Origin: Pegoplata infirma
Taxonomy: Eukaryota; Arthropoda; Insecta; Diptera; Anthomyiidae
Assembly (NCBI GenBank): GCA_963921195.1
Contig: OY992540.1
Span: forward strand, 37,006,971 to 37,070,970
Direction: 5' to 3'
Length of the DNA stretch: 64,000 nucleotides
Positions 34,386 to 46,100 of this stretch are shown here, one piece after another; positions within the stretch are counted from its first letter, which is position 1, and the number at the start of each line of letters is the position of its first letter. Made by a program: the position numbers and the translations under genes. The notes beneath the pieces were generated by a model, which had not been told where the DNA came from, ran no database searches, and saw only the letters and a list, made by a program, of their open reading frames with translations.

Positions 34386-35730
34386 CACAATTGGGTCAAC
34401 AGACCACAATCACAAATCGTGTTTGTCAGATTACAACCACAAAAGTTATTGAATTTTTTTATTTTTTTGCTTCTATCACCAGGGGCTAGGCATGCACCTC
34501 AAACACTCAAACATTATCCGCCTGGATTAATAGTATGAAGGTTGAAAGAGGAATTGAAAAAAAAGGCTTTTTGTTTTCTTTAAAAAAAAACACTTTTTTA
34601 TTGTTTTAAACAAAACAAATTTATGAAATTTACGTTCTGAAAATGTTTGATTCAATATAATTAAAAAATATATATTAAAAGTGCAAATAAAGTACATATT
34701 TCATGACTTTAAAAAACCAAAAATTTTACTTGATCCCAGACAGATTTCGCGTGAGAGACAAAAAAGCAAGGTTGGCAATCGAAACGAATAACGGTATCGA
34801 TATCGGTATTGGTATCGTTTTATTATTTATTTCGGTATCGGTATCGGTTACGGTATTTGAGTTGAATCGGTTACGGTATTACCGATACCGAAACGTCGAT
34901 ACCGGTACGTACCGGTATTATCGAAAAAAATGCTAAAAATATAAAAAACGCATAAAAACTAAAAAAAAAAAAAAATTTCAATTAAAATAGCGTTTTTTAG
35001 GGGGTCAGGGGAAACGTTGCCGGACCACAGCTACAAAAAGGGGGGGGGGGGGGCGAGAAAGCTGTACTTTTCTTATCCCCTTGATCAAAGTGCAGGACTT
35101 TTAAGTTATTCTGACATAAAAATGTTTCATTTGCTTAAGAAAAGTTAAAAAAATATATAGAAACAAGTGAGAGTTTTAAATTCGGCTGTGCCGAATCTTG
35201 TATACCCTCCAACGTTTAAAAAAAAAATAAAAATTGCATTGGCGTTTTTTTTTAGGAGGCTGCTTGTCGGGGGTCCTTGGGTCCTTCTCTCTGGTCAAAA
35301 ATGTTTACAAATTTAATTAATATGTTTTTTTGTACAAAAGATATACAATTTCATCGTAATATAAATTATTTGCTAATATCCACGCCCTCAAAAGGGGGCG
35401 GACCAAAAAAAAAAGTAATTTTAAAATTCCCTGGGTCCAAGTCCAAGACTTTGAACTTTTTTAAGCATAAAAATGTTTCATTTGATTAGCAAAAATACAA
35501 AAAAAAAACTATAAAAAGTTACCTTTTTTCATTGGTTGGTTTACTTTGTCAAGGGGTCCGATTTGGCTCATCACCGAACTTAACCAGCCTATGACATAAG
35601 ACATATATGTGCCAAATTTCAGGAGTCTATCACTTTTTTTTTGGACTGTATCGTGTCTTCCACAGACGGACGGACGGACAGACGAACGGACGGACATCGG
35701 TATAATGTCTTAAACTCAAGCACTGATCAA

Positions 35731-38160
35731 TCCCTATTAATATTATAAATCTGGTGTTGGTTTGTCTGTCTGTCTGTCTTTCTGTCTGTCTGTCTATCTG
35801 TCTGTCTGTTCCGCAATAAGTAAAGAACGGCTTAACCGATTTTCATGAAATTTTCACCACAGATAGTACTAACCGAGGCGGAAACTATAGGCCATAAGCG
35901 ACCGCGATCGGACAAAGGGGCGTAAAATGCCACGCCCCTTTGTACCATGCTAAAGCTATATCTGCCGATTTCTCTGAAATTTTTATCACAGATACTAACT
36001 GAGGTGGAAACTATGAGCCACAATATAGGGCGTTTGAAAAAAGGGGCGCAAAATGCCACGCCCCTTTTTATTACACTGAAAGTTATTTTTTTCTTTTCCG
36101 CAATTTCGCTTAAACGGCTGAACTGATTTTCATGAAATTTTCACCATAGATAGTATTAACCGAAGCGAAAACTTTAAGCCAGAATAGAGGGCTATCAAAA
36201 AAAGGGGCGTAAAATGCCACGCCCCTTCGTATTACATTGAAAGTTATTTCTTCCTGTTCCGTAATCACGCATAAACGGCTGAACCTATTTTAATGAAATT
36301 TTTACCAAAGATAGTACTAACCGAGGCGGGAACTATAGGACATAAGCGACCGCGATAAGACAAAGGGGCGGAAAATTCCACGTCCCTTTGACACGCCCCT
36401 TTGTACTTTACTGAAAGTTTGCTCTGCATGTTCCGTAATCATGCTTAAACGACTATACCGATTTTAATAAAAAATAAAAAAGCATGCTCCTTTTTATTTT
36501 ATTAAACGCTATTCGTGTCTGTTCCGTAATCTAGCATAAAATGCTAAACCGCTTAGAATGAAATTTTTACCACAGATAGTAAGTGCTTACCGAAGCGGGA
36601 ACTATAGATTAAAATGGAGCGCGTTTGGACAAAAGGGCGTAAATTGACATTCGCCTTTGTAATATACTGAAAGCACAGACTAATACAGACTCGACAAAAA
36701 TGACAGGTGTCAAAAAAGTATTCTTTAACCATATGGTTAATATTTTCAAATTATTCTACGAATTAGGTTAGAAAGAGAAAACTGATATAACGCGCCATAA
36801 GAAAAATAGATGCCATATCGGTTTTTGTTGTTTCACTCACTCCTAAGTCGTAGAAAGTGTTGTCATGTTAGCGTAAAACGGACTAAAACCCGCTCTATTT
36901 TCTCCTAAAATCGCTATTTTTCCCCGCATTTTTTTTTATAAAACTCTACTGTCGAGTCTGTATATAGTCTGTGCTGAAAGTGTTTTTGCATGTTCCTTAA
37001 TAACGCTCCTTAATTACGCTTAAACAAAACTTTTTCCATAAATAGCTTTAGTTGGTATCAACTGCCACACCTTTTGCAGTGTGCTGAAAGTTTATTCCGA
37101 CTTTCCGTAATCACGCTTAAACGGCGAACCCGATGTTATTATAATTTTCACCACAGTTAGTACTTATTGACGCGGAAACTATAGACACGACCAGACAAAG
37201 GCGTGAATCGCCACGTCCCTTTGTAATTCATTGAAATTTATTTCTGCCTGATCCGTAGTCACGCGTTAACGGTGAAACCAATTTTAATCAAATTTTCACC
37301 ATAGATGATATTTACCATGGCGATCGGGCAAAGGGGCTTAAAATGCCGCACCCCTTTGTTTTACTTAAAAAAAAAATTTTCCTGTTTCGTAACTATATGC
37401 CACATAAGATGCGGAGCGATATGCCATGTTAGCCCGCGATTTGACAAATAGGAGTAAATTGCCACGTCATTTTGTAATATACAGAACGTTATTTCGGGCT
37501 TATTTACTATCATGCAAAAACGGCTTAACCAATTCCTTTAACTATTTGCCATATTAGAACCTGAAAACAGCTGAGCCGATTTCAAAGAAATTTTCAACAC
37601 AAGTAGTGCTTTAGGCAGTATTAAACAGCGATTGATAAAAAGTCATACAATAGCACGTCTTTTTGTACTTTAGTGAGAGTTATGTTTGTCCGCAAACGTG
37701 GAAAAACTGCTGAGCAAACTAAATTGCAATTTTTTCTTCTTTTTCTTCACGTGCTAACCAATAGGGGAACTATAGGTCACATGAGACCGAAATTGAACTA
37801 AATGCGCATTTAACGCATTACCACTTGAACTACAGTGAAAGTTATGTCTTTATTGAAGTTTTCGCCACATAAAGTGCTAACCGCGGATGGAACTATAGGT
37901 TCATTTTAAAAGCCATTAAAGAAATACATTAATTAATATTAAAGAAATACATTAATATTAGGATTGTTCCCATGACGGAGGAACACGTACACACCATGTT
38001 TCCGACGCTAAGCGAAATCGAAAAAAAATCGACCAAACCTCATGATATATTCACCAGTGAAAAGTCACGAAGCAGTAGATGAACTGACTAATAAAAAACT
38101 CATTCATTATATAATATTTTTTTTTTTAACCCGGGCAACGCCGGGTGCAAAACAGCTAGT
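35731..38160 (+). mobile_element. Helentron/DINE-1-like element with ~150-165 bp tandem repeats
   Basis: Ends in the hairpin CCCGG-GCAACG-CCGGG (38131-38146) and CAGCTAGT, the Helitron-type terminus, and shows no target duplication. A GTCTGTCTGTC run (35,762-35,810) follows the left end. About a dozen units follow with CACCACAGATAGTACTAACCGAGGCGG and CACGCCCCTTTGT cores. No Rep/helicase frame, so non-autonomous. Confidence 0.88.
36674..36973. mobile_element. 300 bp MITE inside the Helentron, TSD CTGAAAG
   Basis: CACAGACTAATACAGACTCGAC and its inverse bound exactly 300 bases between 7 bp copies CTGAAAG (36667-36673 and 36974-36980). Superfamily uncertain; P-like elements can give 7-8 bp duplications. 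Confidence 0.85.
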
Positions 38161-38261
38161 AAAATATATACTTTATGGGGTCTTAGACCGATATTTCGAT
38201 GCGTTACACACGGAATGACAAAGTGAGTATACCCCCATACTGTAGTTGGAGGATATAAAAA

Positions 38262-38640
38262 GTATAAAAGTTAAATTCGACTTATTGTTAGCCGAATCCA
38301 TGAATACCCTCCACAGTGCCCTTTTAAAGTGATAGTTAGTTTTCTAACGTGAAAAAAAATTAAATTAAAATTAATTTTGATTAGAAATATTTTATTTTGA
38401 GTAAAATTTTTTTTCATTTTTGAAAAAAAAATACACAATTTTTTTTGAGTGTAAAACTTTTTTCGAGTGTAAGTTTTGTTGCTTAATTGTAAAAATATTT
38501 GTGAGTGACAAAAATACTTTGCAAGATATTTTTCTGACTCTTCAATGTTTTTAAGGCTGGTTTAACTGGTTTTTCAACACGTGAACTAAAGGTGAAACCA
38601 ATTCGAAATTCACGGTTTTGCTAATAATTTTTGATCCACG
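38262..38640 (+). mobile_element. (GTCY)n element fragment, type 3
   Basis: AAAGTTAAATTCGACTTATTG, ATACCCTCCACAGTGCCC and GTTTAACTGGTTTTTCAAC match the left part of 54156-56570. Its right part is absent. Confidence 0.6.
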
Positions 38641-39839
38641 AAGTCCTTTAAATATCAAAAAAAAATCCTTGGGCACCCACATCGCGGATTAAAAAAAAAT
38701 CTCCAAAAAATTAAATTATACTGAGGGATTCAGAAAGTTTCTATTGAGAATCTAAATGATTTCAAAAAAATTTCGTAAAAATCAATCATTTTCTTCTGCT
38801 CCCGCATAGCGGTTAAAGTATGACTTTTTTTGGAAACTTTTACAAAGATTTTTTTGATTTTTATGAGACGATTTTTCATTTACAAAAACCAAAAAAATTA
38901 CAAATTTTCTATTACATGGTTTTTTAGGAAAAACCTTTTCAATACCGGTACGTACCGGTACCGAAGGAAAAGGTTTTTGGATACCGGTATCCGATACCAA
39001 AACTGAGTTTCGGTATTGGTATTGGTACCGGTATTCAATTTAAAGGGTTTTGAAACGGATAACGGTATTGAAAAGGTATCGATTGCCAACATTGCAAAAA
39101 AGAGAGTTGAACCAATTACAATCTCTTTACTTTATTCCTCTATGCTATCATCAGGTAATGAGCACAAAAAAAAAGATGGATAAAACTTTTTAAAAAACGG
39201 CAATTGGCTCAAAAGTAAAAATCGTGACGACATTTTTTGTTTAATCAATTTGCCGTGTTAAAAAAAAAAATATACACCTTTATTTTGTGGTGCTAATTAC
39301 ACAGCTCTACAAATGTAAGGTTTGTCGCTGCGTTTTGAATTATTGAAACTAAAAGGTATAATATTTGATGCACTGAATCCAAATCTGCAACCCAAATTTT
39401 TCTATCACATCTAGATTTTATGTAAATCGCGGTTATCTGATGATAGAAGCAGGTGTTAGGAAAAATAAAAAAATTAATAATGGAATTCACGTCCGAAAAT
39501 GTAGTCTTGCAAAATTGCGAAATGTCAAAATTGCGCAATGTCAAAATTGCAACTTTTTTTCTTTTTCCATTGTGAATAGAAGCAATTGTATATCTATTAA
39601 AATAAATTGTGAATCTTTTCTTGCAACGACGCATCATATAAAAGGTAATAGAAAAATAAACATTTTTTAAAAAAATTGTTAAAAAAAAATTGCAATATTG
39701 CACTGTTGCAAGGGTCAAAAATTTCTAAAGTGAATACCCTGAATAAATTATGTGGTTGTTATCTGGCACAAACGTTTTGTGGTTGTGGTCTGTCGACCCA
39801 ATTGTGACTCTGCTTTTACCGGCTGTTTTGCATTTTTTT

Positions 39840-40021
39840 TTTTTTCAAGAACAGACAATAAAGAATACGAAGAAAAACAAAAAAAAAATTGGGTGTATCT
39901 GAATTCCTGAAAAATATATATATTTTCCTGCATAAATACCATCATTTAAATAAAATTAGCATATTTTGCTAGTCATCTAACCGTATTACAAACTGTGTGA
40001 TCATCTTAGGGCAAGAAGAAA
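39840..40021 (+). promoter_or_regulatory. Dsor1: Probable Dsor1 5' UTR / promoter region
   Basis: This is the only stretch directly upstream of the Dsor1 start that does not belong to a recognised repeat. No clear TATA box or initiator can be assigned. The start codon context is AAGAAAATG, a good insect Kozak context. Extent is inferred from the end of the repeat to the left. Confidence 0.35.
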
Positions 40022-40128
40022 ATGTCTAAGAACAAATTAAATTTAACACTGCCACCAGTGGATGCGTCAGCAGCAAATTCATCACAGGTGGTACCAACGC
40101 CACCATTTAAAACTCCTTCAGGCACAGA
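40022..40128 (+). CDS. Dsor1: Dsor1 coding exon 1
   Basis: Encodes the first 35 residues plus two bases of codon 36 (an Asp completed by exon 2). It carries the N-terminal docking-like motif and [11 protein letters not shown], which resembles the Drosophila MEK N-terminus. The donor is GA|GTAAAT. The exon is too short to appear as a long open frame and was found by reading the sequence. Confidence 0.93.
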
Positions 40129-43100
40129 GTAAATATTGATTTTTATTTAATTGTTTTTTTTTCCGTTATTTTCATTGTTGTTTATCACTTTAATGCTTTA
40201 CACACACATCATCCATCTTTAGCCATAACATATTGAATGATGAACATTTTTTTCATATTCTATCCAAGCTATCTTTCCACATTAATCATCCATGTAAATG
40301 TGTAAATCAAAGATTTCGTTGTTCGTTAGCTTACAATATTTTTGGACTTGAAAAGGAGTGTTTTAAGAATAATGATAGGATGGGACGAATGTTGTGAAGT
40401 AAATGGGGAAAATTATACCACAACCACAGTGGTAAGGTTTGCTCATTGTATATTATTGTACCATGATCACTTATATGGCATTTTATGAATGTCTTTCTAA
40501 AGCACGATCTAGCCAAAACCAAAAAATCGACACGATTTTAGTTTTGAACGAAAGTGTCTTGTTCATGGGCTGTTAAGTTAGCAAATGAGCAAAATCTGAC
40601 CAGAAAAGCAACCTCTGGAAAATTACACTTTTTGCAGGTTACAAAAGTAGAAAACTTTTGTTAAACAAATAGTAGTAATATATTTTAATATACGAAAAGT
40701 TTAAATCCTGCATGAGGTATACTTACTTTTTTACCTTACTGGCGTTTATCAAATTATCGAAGTGGAATGCATAGATGCAACTATTGCTTTTTATCTAAGA
40801 AGAAGGGGAAACTGGAATCATAATGGGCCACAAGTCGGCCTCTATGGGCATTGGTTTTTTTGCCAATGCCATCCACCATAACCTAACCTACTTTTTCATT
40901 GAGTGTTTAACGACTCAAAATATCGGTCTAGGGCCCAATTAAGTATACACAGTGGGCGACAATATATTGGATACTTATTCATAGTAGATGCAATTTGTTA
41001 AAGACAAATTTAACAATACTTATGCTCCGTTATAAAACAACCCTCCGTTAAATTTAACTTTTTCATACAAATTTTGACATAAGGCTCCGTTAAAGCGGCA
41101 GTTAGCAGTTAACTTTTCATTGAGTAATCCGCCCTAAACGTTATTATTATCAAACTAGTATTATTATAAAAAATGTTATGTGGGTAATTTTTAAAGCTTT
41201 AATTTAAGCTTGATAGAATCCAGATTAAGTAAATATTAAATGTGCTACGAGGGTCGATCTGGAAAATTAAATTATTTTTAGAGATTTTTCAGAACATTTT
41301 TTTAAAAATATTTCTAAAGTAAATTTTTCTCCAAGTTCAAACATTCAAAATTTAAAAATGTTCCAATAGTTTTTATTCAGAGATCAAATAATTTTTCCAA
41401 CATTGAAATTCCTTAAGTACAGTAGAAAATATCCACATTGTTTGACCACCAATTTTTTGCAAACAATGAACAATTTAAATTATTTTAATCTTTCATTACT
41501 ACACACTCAGGTGTACTAAAATTAATAAGCAATGACATCTTTTCTTTGTTTACAAAAAATTGGTGGTCAAACAAATGAATTGGAATTAAAAAATGCGAAT
41601 TTCTTCTACTGTATTTCAAAAATATAATTCTTTTTTTGGGTTGTTGGAAAAATTAGTTGATTACTGAATAAAAACTATTGGACCATTTTTTAAATTTTAA
41701 ATGTTTGAACTTGGAAAAAAATCGACTTAGAAATATTATTAAAACTAGCTGTTTCGCACCCGGCGTTGCCCGGGTTGAAAAAATATTATATAATGAATAA
41801 CAGTTTGTAATGACCTATGGTTGCATCCTCGTTTAGCACTACATCTGTTGAAAATTTTCATTTCGCATTACTTTACACCACCTCTGTCCGATCGCGCGCT
41901 GATATGACCCATTATTCCCGCCTTGTTTAGTACTCGAAGATAACCGAATAGGCAGAAATATCTTTCAATATATTATAAATGTGTGGCAATTTACGTCACT
42001 TTGTTCGATCGCACACTGATATGGGCCCGCATCGGTTAGTCAGTTATTAAAAATTGGCTCAGCCGTTTTTGCGTAATTGCGGAACTGTTGCCGCCTCGGT
42101 TAGTACACAGAAAATAAAATCGTCAAATTTAAATCAACAAACAGCAATTGTAAATTAACCAAATATGATATCAACCAAACATTTAATAAAAACGGCCGCC
42201 TGTTAGACTATAATACAAAACATCAATTTTGTTTTTAACAAACTCAGTCAAGTAATTTTATTTCAAAAAAAAATTTTTCATGTCAACAAATAGTTTTTGT
42301 GTTTGTTGAATTTCTTTGTTGAAAAAAAAAATAAGATTTTTTACGTTTGTCAGATCAACTAATTGTGTTTGTGTTTGTTGAATTTCTTTGTTGAAAAAAA
42401 ATTTAAGATTTTGTACGTTTGTCAATACAAATAATAATTTTAGAGAACTATTACAAACTCGTTTATCAATTTTCTTATACCCTCCAACCACAGTATGGGG
42501 GTATACTCACTTTGTCATTCCGTTTGTAACGCATTAAAATATCGGTAGGGGACCCCATAAAGTATATATATTATTGATCTATGATCGATTCTAAGTCGTT
42601 TTATGAATGTCCGTCCGTCCGTCCGTCTGTATAAAACACGATTCAGTCCAAAATAAAAGAGCTAGACTTCTGAAAATTGGCAAGAATATGTCTAATCCTC
42701 ATAGGCCGGTTAAGTTCGGAAATGGGCAAAATCGGGTCAAGGGGGAAAAAGTTTCCCCTTAACAAACTAAAAGACCTCTTAAAAAACGCAATTTTTAAAT
42801 TTTTTGTGCCATTTTTGTTAAACAAATGAAACCTTTTTGTGACAGAAGGAGTTTAAACTCCTGAACTTAGACCCAGAGGGCTGCAAAATTTATTTTTTTT
42901 CTGCCCGCCCCCTTTTGTGGGCGTGGATTTAAAAAAATCAATAAAATAGTGAGAAAATGGTATTACTAAAGTGCAAAAAGCATAATAAAAAAATTGGTTA
43001 ACATTTATCGCGATGGGGAAGGTATCCCCCACCACCCCCATCGAGCCCGCCCCCAACAAAAAACACCGCTGGATTTTTTTATATGTTCTAACATGTTGGA

Positions 43101-46100
43101 GGGTATCAAAGATTCGGCACAGCCGAATTTAACACTCTCACTTGTGTAAATTTTTTTTCAACAATCAATATTTACAAACATTAGTTGATATCACAAATTT
43201 CCGTATAGGAGCACTTTCAGTGAAAAAGTTAATTGTATTCACAAATATGGGGGTCAATATAACAACTCGTTTTTTTCTGTGTAAGTACTGTATGTGTTGA
43301 AATTTTGTTAAAATCAGTTTAGGCGCTTAAGCGTAATTACGGAACAGACTGAAAATAATTTTCAGTGTGGTGCAAAGGGGCGTGACAACTTACGCCTCGT
43401 GGTCTTAACACGCTCTATTAAGGTTTATTATTCCCGTTTCGGAAGTACTATATGTGGTGAAAAATCCATTAAAATCGGTAAAGCCGTTTAAGCATGATTA
43501 TGGGACAGGCAGAAATATCTTTCAATGTAATACAAAAGAGTGTGGGATTTAACTCCCCTTTGTCAAACCACACCCTTTTGTGGCCTATAGTTCCTGCCTC
43601 GGTTAGTACTATCTGCGGTGGAAATTTCTTCAAAATCAATAAGTGTGATTGCGAAAAAGGCAGAAAGGAGGTGCAATAAATTTAACAGGGCGTGTCATTT
43701 TATGCCCCTTTGTCCGATCGCTCATTTTATGTTCTATAGTTCCCGCCTCGTTTAGCACTATCTGTAGCGAAAATTTCATGTTAATTGATTCAGCCGTTGA
43801 TGCGTAATTGGGGAACTGACAGAAACAACTTTTAGTATAGTAAAAAAGAGCGATGCAACTAATGCCTCTTTGTCCAAACGCGCTTTATTATGGCAGTCAA
43901 AAATAATTTGAAATTAATACAAATAGCGGTATTTTAAACGCCTTTGCCCAATAACGCGCTGATATGGCATATTGTTCCCGCTTCGGTTAGTACTATCTGT
44001 GTTGAAAATTGCACTAAAATCTGTTCAGACGTTTAAGAGTGATTACGAACTGGCACAAATAACTTTCAATGTAATACAAAGGGGCGTGGACTTTTACCTC
44101 CATCCGTCAGAGCGCCCTCCTATTATAACCTATAGTGCCCGCCTGGGTTAGTACTATGTGTGGTTAAATTTTCATTGAAATCGGTTCAGACGATTAAGCG
44201 TGATTACGGGACAGGTAGAAATAACTTTCAATGAAGTACAAAGGGGCGTGGCATTTCCGCCCCTTTGTGTGATCGCCGCCCTATTATGAACTATATTTCC
44301 CGCTTGGATTAGTACTGTATGTGGTGAAAATTTCTTTAAAATCGGTTCAGCCGTTTAAGTGTAATTGCTGAAAAGGCAGAAATAATGTTCAATATAATAC
44401 AAAGGGGCGTGGCACTTTACGCCCACTTGGCCGATCGGTCTCTCTTATGGACTATAGTTCCCGCCTCGGTTAGTACTATCTGTGGTGAATATTTCATATA
44501 AATCAGTTCAGCCGTTAATCATTGATTGTGGACAGACAGACTGAAAAACCAAAGGATGCCACGCCCCTTTGTAAGGATCTTATATTTACAAAAACTGGGT
44601 GTTAAAAGAGGCGTGGCTTCCAGTCAAGATGTGGGATGGCATATATTTGCTTGCAAAAAATGCCCTATTAGTATCCAAAATTGCATGTTTATCGGTAACA
44701 AACATCCAAATATAGTACAACAACCAAATATATTGAAAAATCTGAAATTCACAAAAAGTGGGCGTAAACGGAGGCGGGGCATCCAATCGAGATGCCATTG
44801 GTGCCATTTTTCATTCCAGGAAACGTACTATCTACATGCCAAATTTCATTTGAATCGGTTCAGTAGTTTTTTTCTGAAAGCGACACAAACATACAAACAA
44901 ACAAACAAACAAACTAACATGTCATTTTTATATATATATAAGGATAAGTTCTGAGAAATTTCTATAAATAATTTCATTTTCCAGATCGACCCTCGTAACA
45001 CATTTTTTATTTACTCAATCTGGACGCTATCAAGCTTAAATTATAAGAATCTAAAACTTGTTTGTAAAAAAAATATCAGAGTCTTAGATTTTTTCTATAA
45101 TCAAAAACATACATTTTCTATGAGAACTTTTTCATTAAAAAAAAAATAACTAACGGTCGTATTCAAAATGAAATCCTAGACACTGTCTAGATACTGTTTA
45201 AGGATTTCTTATTCAAAACACATTTTCTTAAACTATGAACATACGTTGAACATCTCTTGCCTAACTGGCGCCATATTGATTTTGTAAAATGTCAACAACA
45301 AATTATATGCCAAAGAGTTAAAGTTATTTTAAAACTCTTGCTTTTATTTAAAACAATTTCTTCAACATGCTTTTTTAATTAAAGCCATTTTTAGTAAAAA
45401 ATAAAGATATTTTTTGTGGTTTTTCATAAACTTTTTTGGTTTTTTTCTTATGTGATTTACTAAAACAGGGATGGTCAACTTTTTGTTAAGCAGACTTAAC
45501 TAAAATCATTTTGAATAGACTCTTGAACAAACAGTGAACAAGCCTTAAAAACATTTTAGTTGCGAACTCTATGTTCAGGGTGAACAAACCGTGTCTAAAA
45601 CTTCATTTTGAATACGGCTGTAAGAATCCAACAAAAAGAATCTAACAAGTAGAATAAAAGTAATAAATAGACAAACAATTTTCAAAATAAAGTTTGGAAC
45701 AAGTAGTAAGGTGTGGGACTAATAAACTGGAGGTTCCAGGTTCAAATCCAGTTGGGACTAAAAAAGGTGAAAAGTTTTTTCTAAATATAAGAAAGATTAT
45801 TAATAAAGGAAAATGGATAAAAGTAAGAACTTAAGGAAATGCGAAAATTTTTTGTATTTTCGCATGACCTACGGCAGACATTTCCCCAAAGAAGTCTTAG
45901 GTGACATGTCCCCAGAAGGTCAGCTCAGGACATTTTGAAAATTTGAATGAAACTGTCCTCAACCCAGTACATAGAGATGTCTTGTGGATGTCTGCAGTGA
46001 CTCTGACATGTCACCGCTCCGTCACTGAGGATGGCTCGAGGACGTTGCCAACTGGGTTTTTTCCTATAGAAAGTATTAGATTCTTAGATATTTCTCATAA

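Larger units (their letters stand above)
35164..38260 (+). mobile_element. (GTCY)n element, type 2, split by a Helentron
   Basis: Left part 35164-35730 (ACAAGTGAGAG, hairpin TTCGGC-TGT-GCCGAA, TATACCCTCCAAC, CAGACGGACGGACGG) and right part 38161-38260 (TATACTTTATGGGGTC to TTGGAGGATATAAAAA) join in register as in the intact copy at 14882-15539. Confidence 0.85.
34767..39094. mobile_element. hAT-type element with TACCGGTATCGG arrays, TSD CAAAAAAG
   Basis: CAAGGTTGGCAATCGA and TCGATTGCCAACATTG are inverted ends between exact copies CAAAAAAG (34759-34766 and 39095-39102). Both ends carry TACCGGTACGTACCGGTA-type palindromes and GGTATTGGTATC units. Its centre is filled by a (GTCY)n element that contains a Helentron. 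Confidence 0.92.
34387..39812. mobile_element. Outermost element of a five-layer nest (inverted CACAATTGGGTC ends)
   Basis: About 65 bases at each side are inverted copies at roughly 85% identity (CACAATTGGGTCRACAGACCACAA then ACAACCACA). The target duplication is not clear. Between them lie the hAT, (GTCY)n, Helentron and MITE layers. Bases 39,103-39,740 contain AT-rich sequence with TCAAAATTGC repeats and no gene. Confidence 0.5.
41190..45075. mobile_element. Foldback element split by a Helentron (Dsor1 intron 1)
   Basis: AAGCTTGATAGAATCCAGATT, ACGAGGGTCGATCTGG and inner TTCCAATAGTTTTTATTCAG at the left have inverted counterparts at the right (ACCCTCGTAACACA, ATCAAGCTTAAATTATAAG) and nearer the centre (41,640-41,720). 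The Helentron lies at 41744-44945. Confidence 0.65.

Noticed and set aside
39293..39718. 141-codon minus-strand open frame upstream of Dsor1
   Set aside because: AT-driven composition with no recognisable domain; it lies within the outer TIR element and partly overlaps TCAAAATTGC repeats.
44526..44954. 142-codon plus-strand open frame
   Set aside because: It lies entirely in the minus-strand Helentron and its sequence resembles no protein; chance frame.
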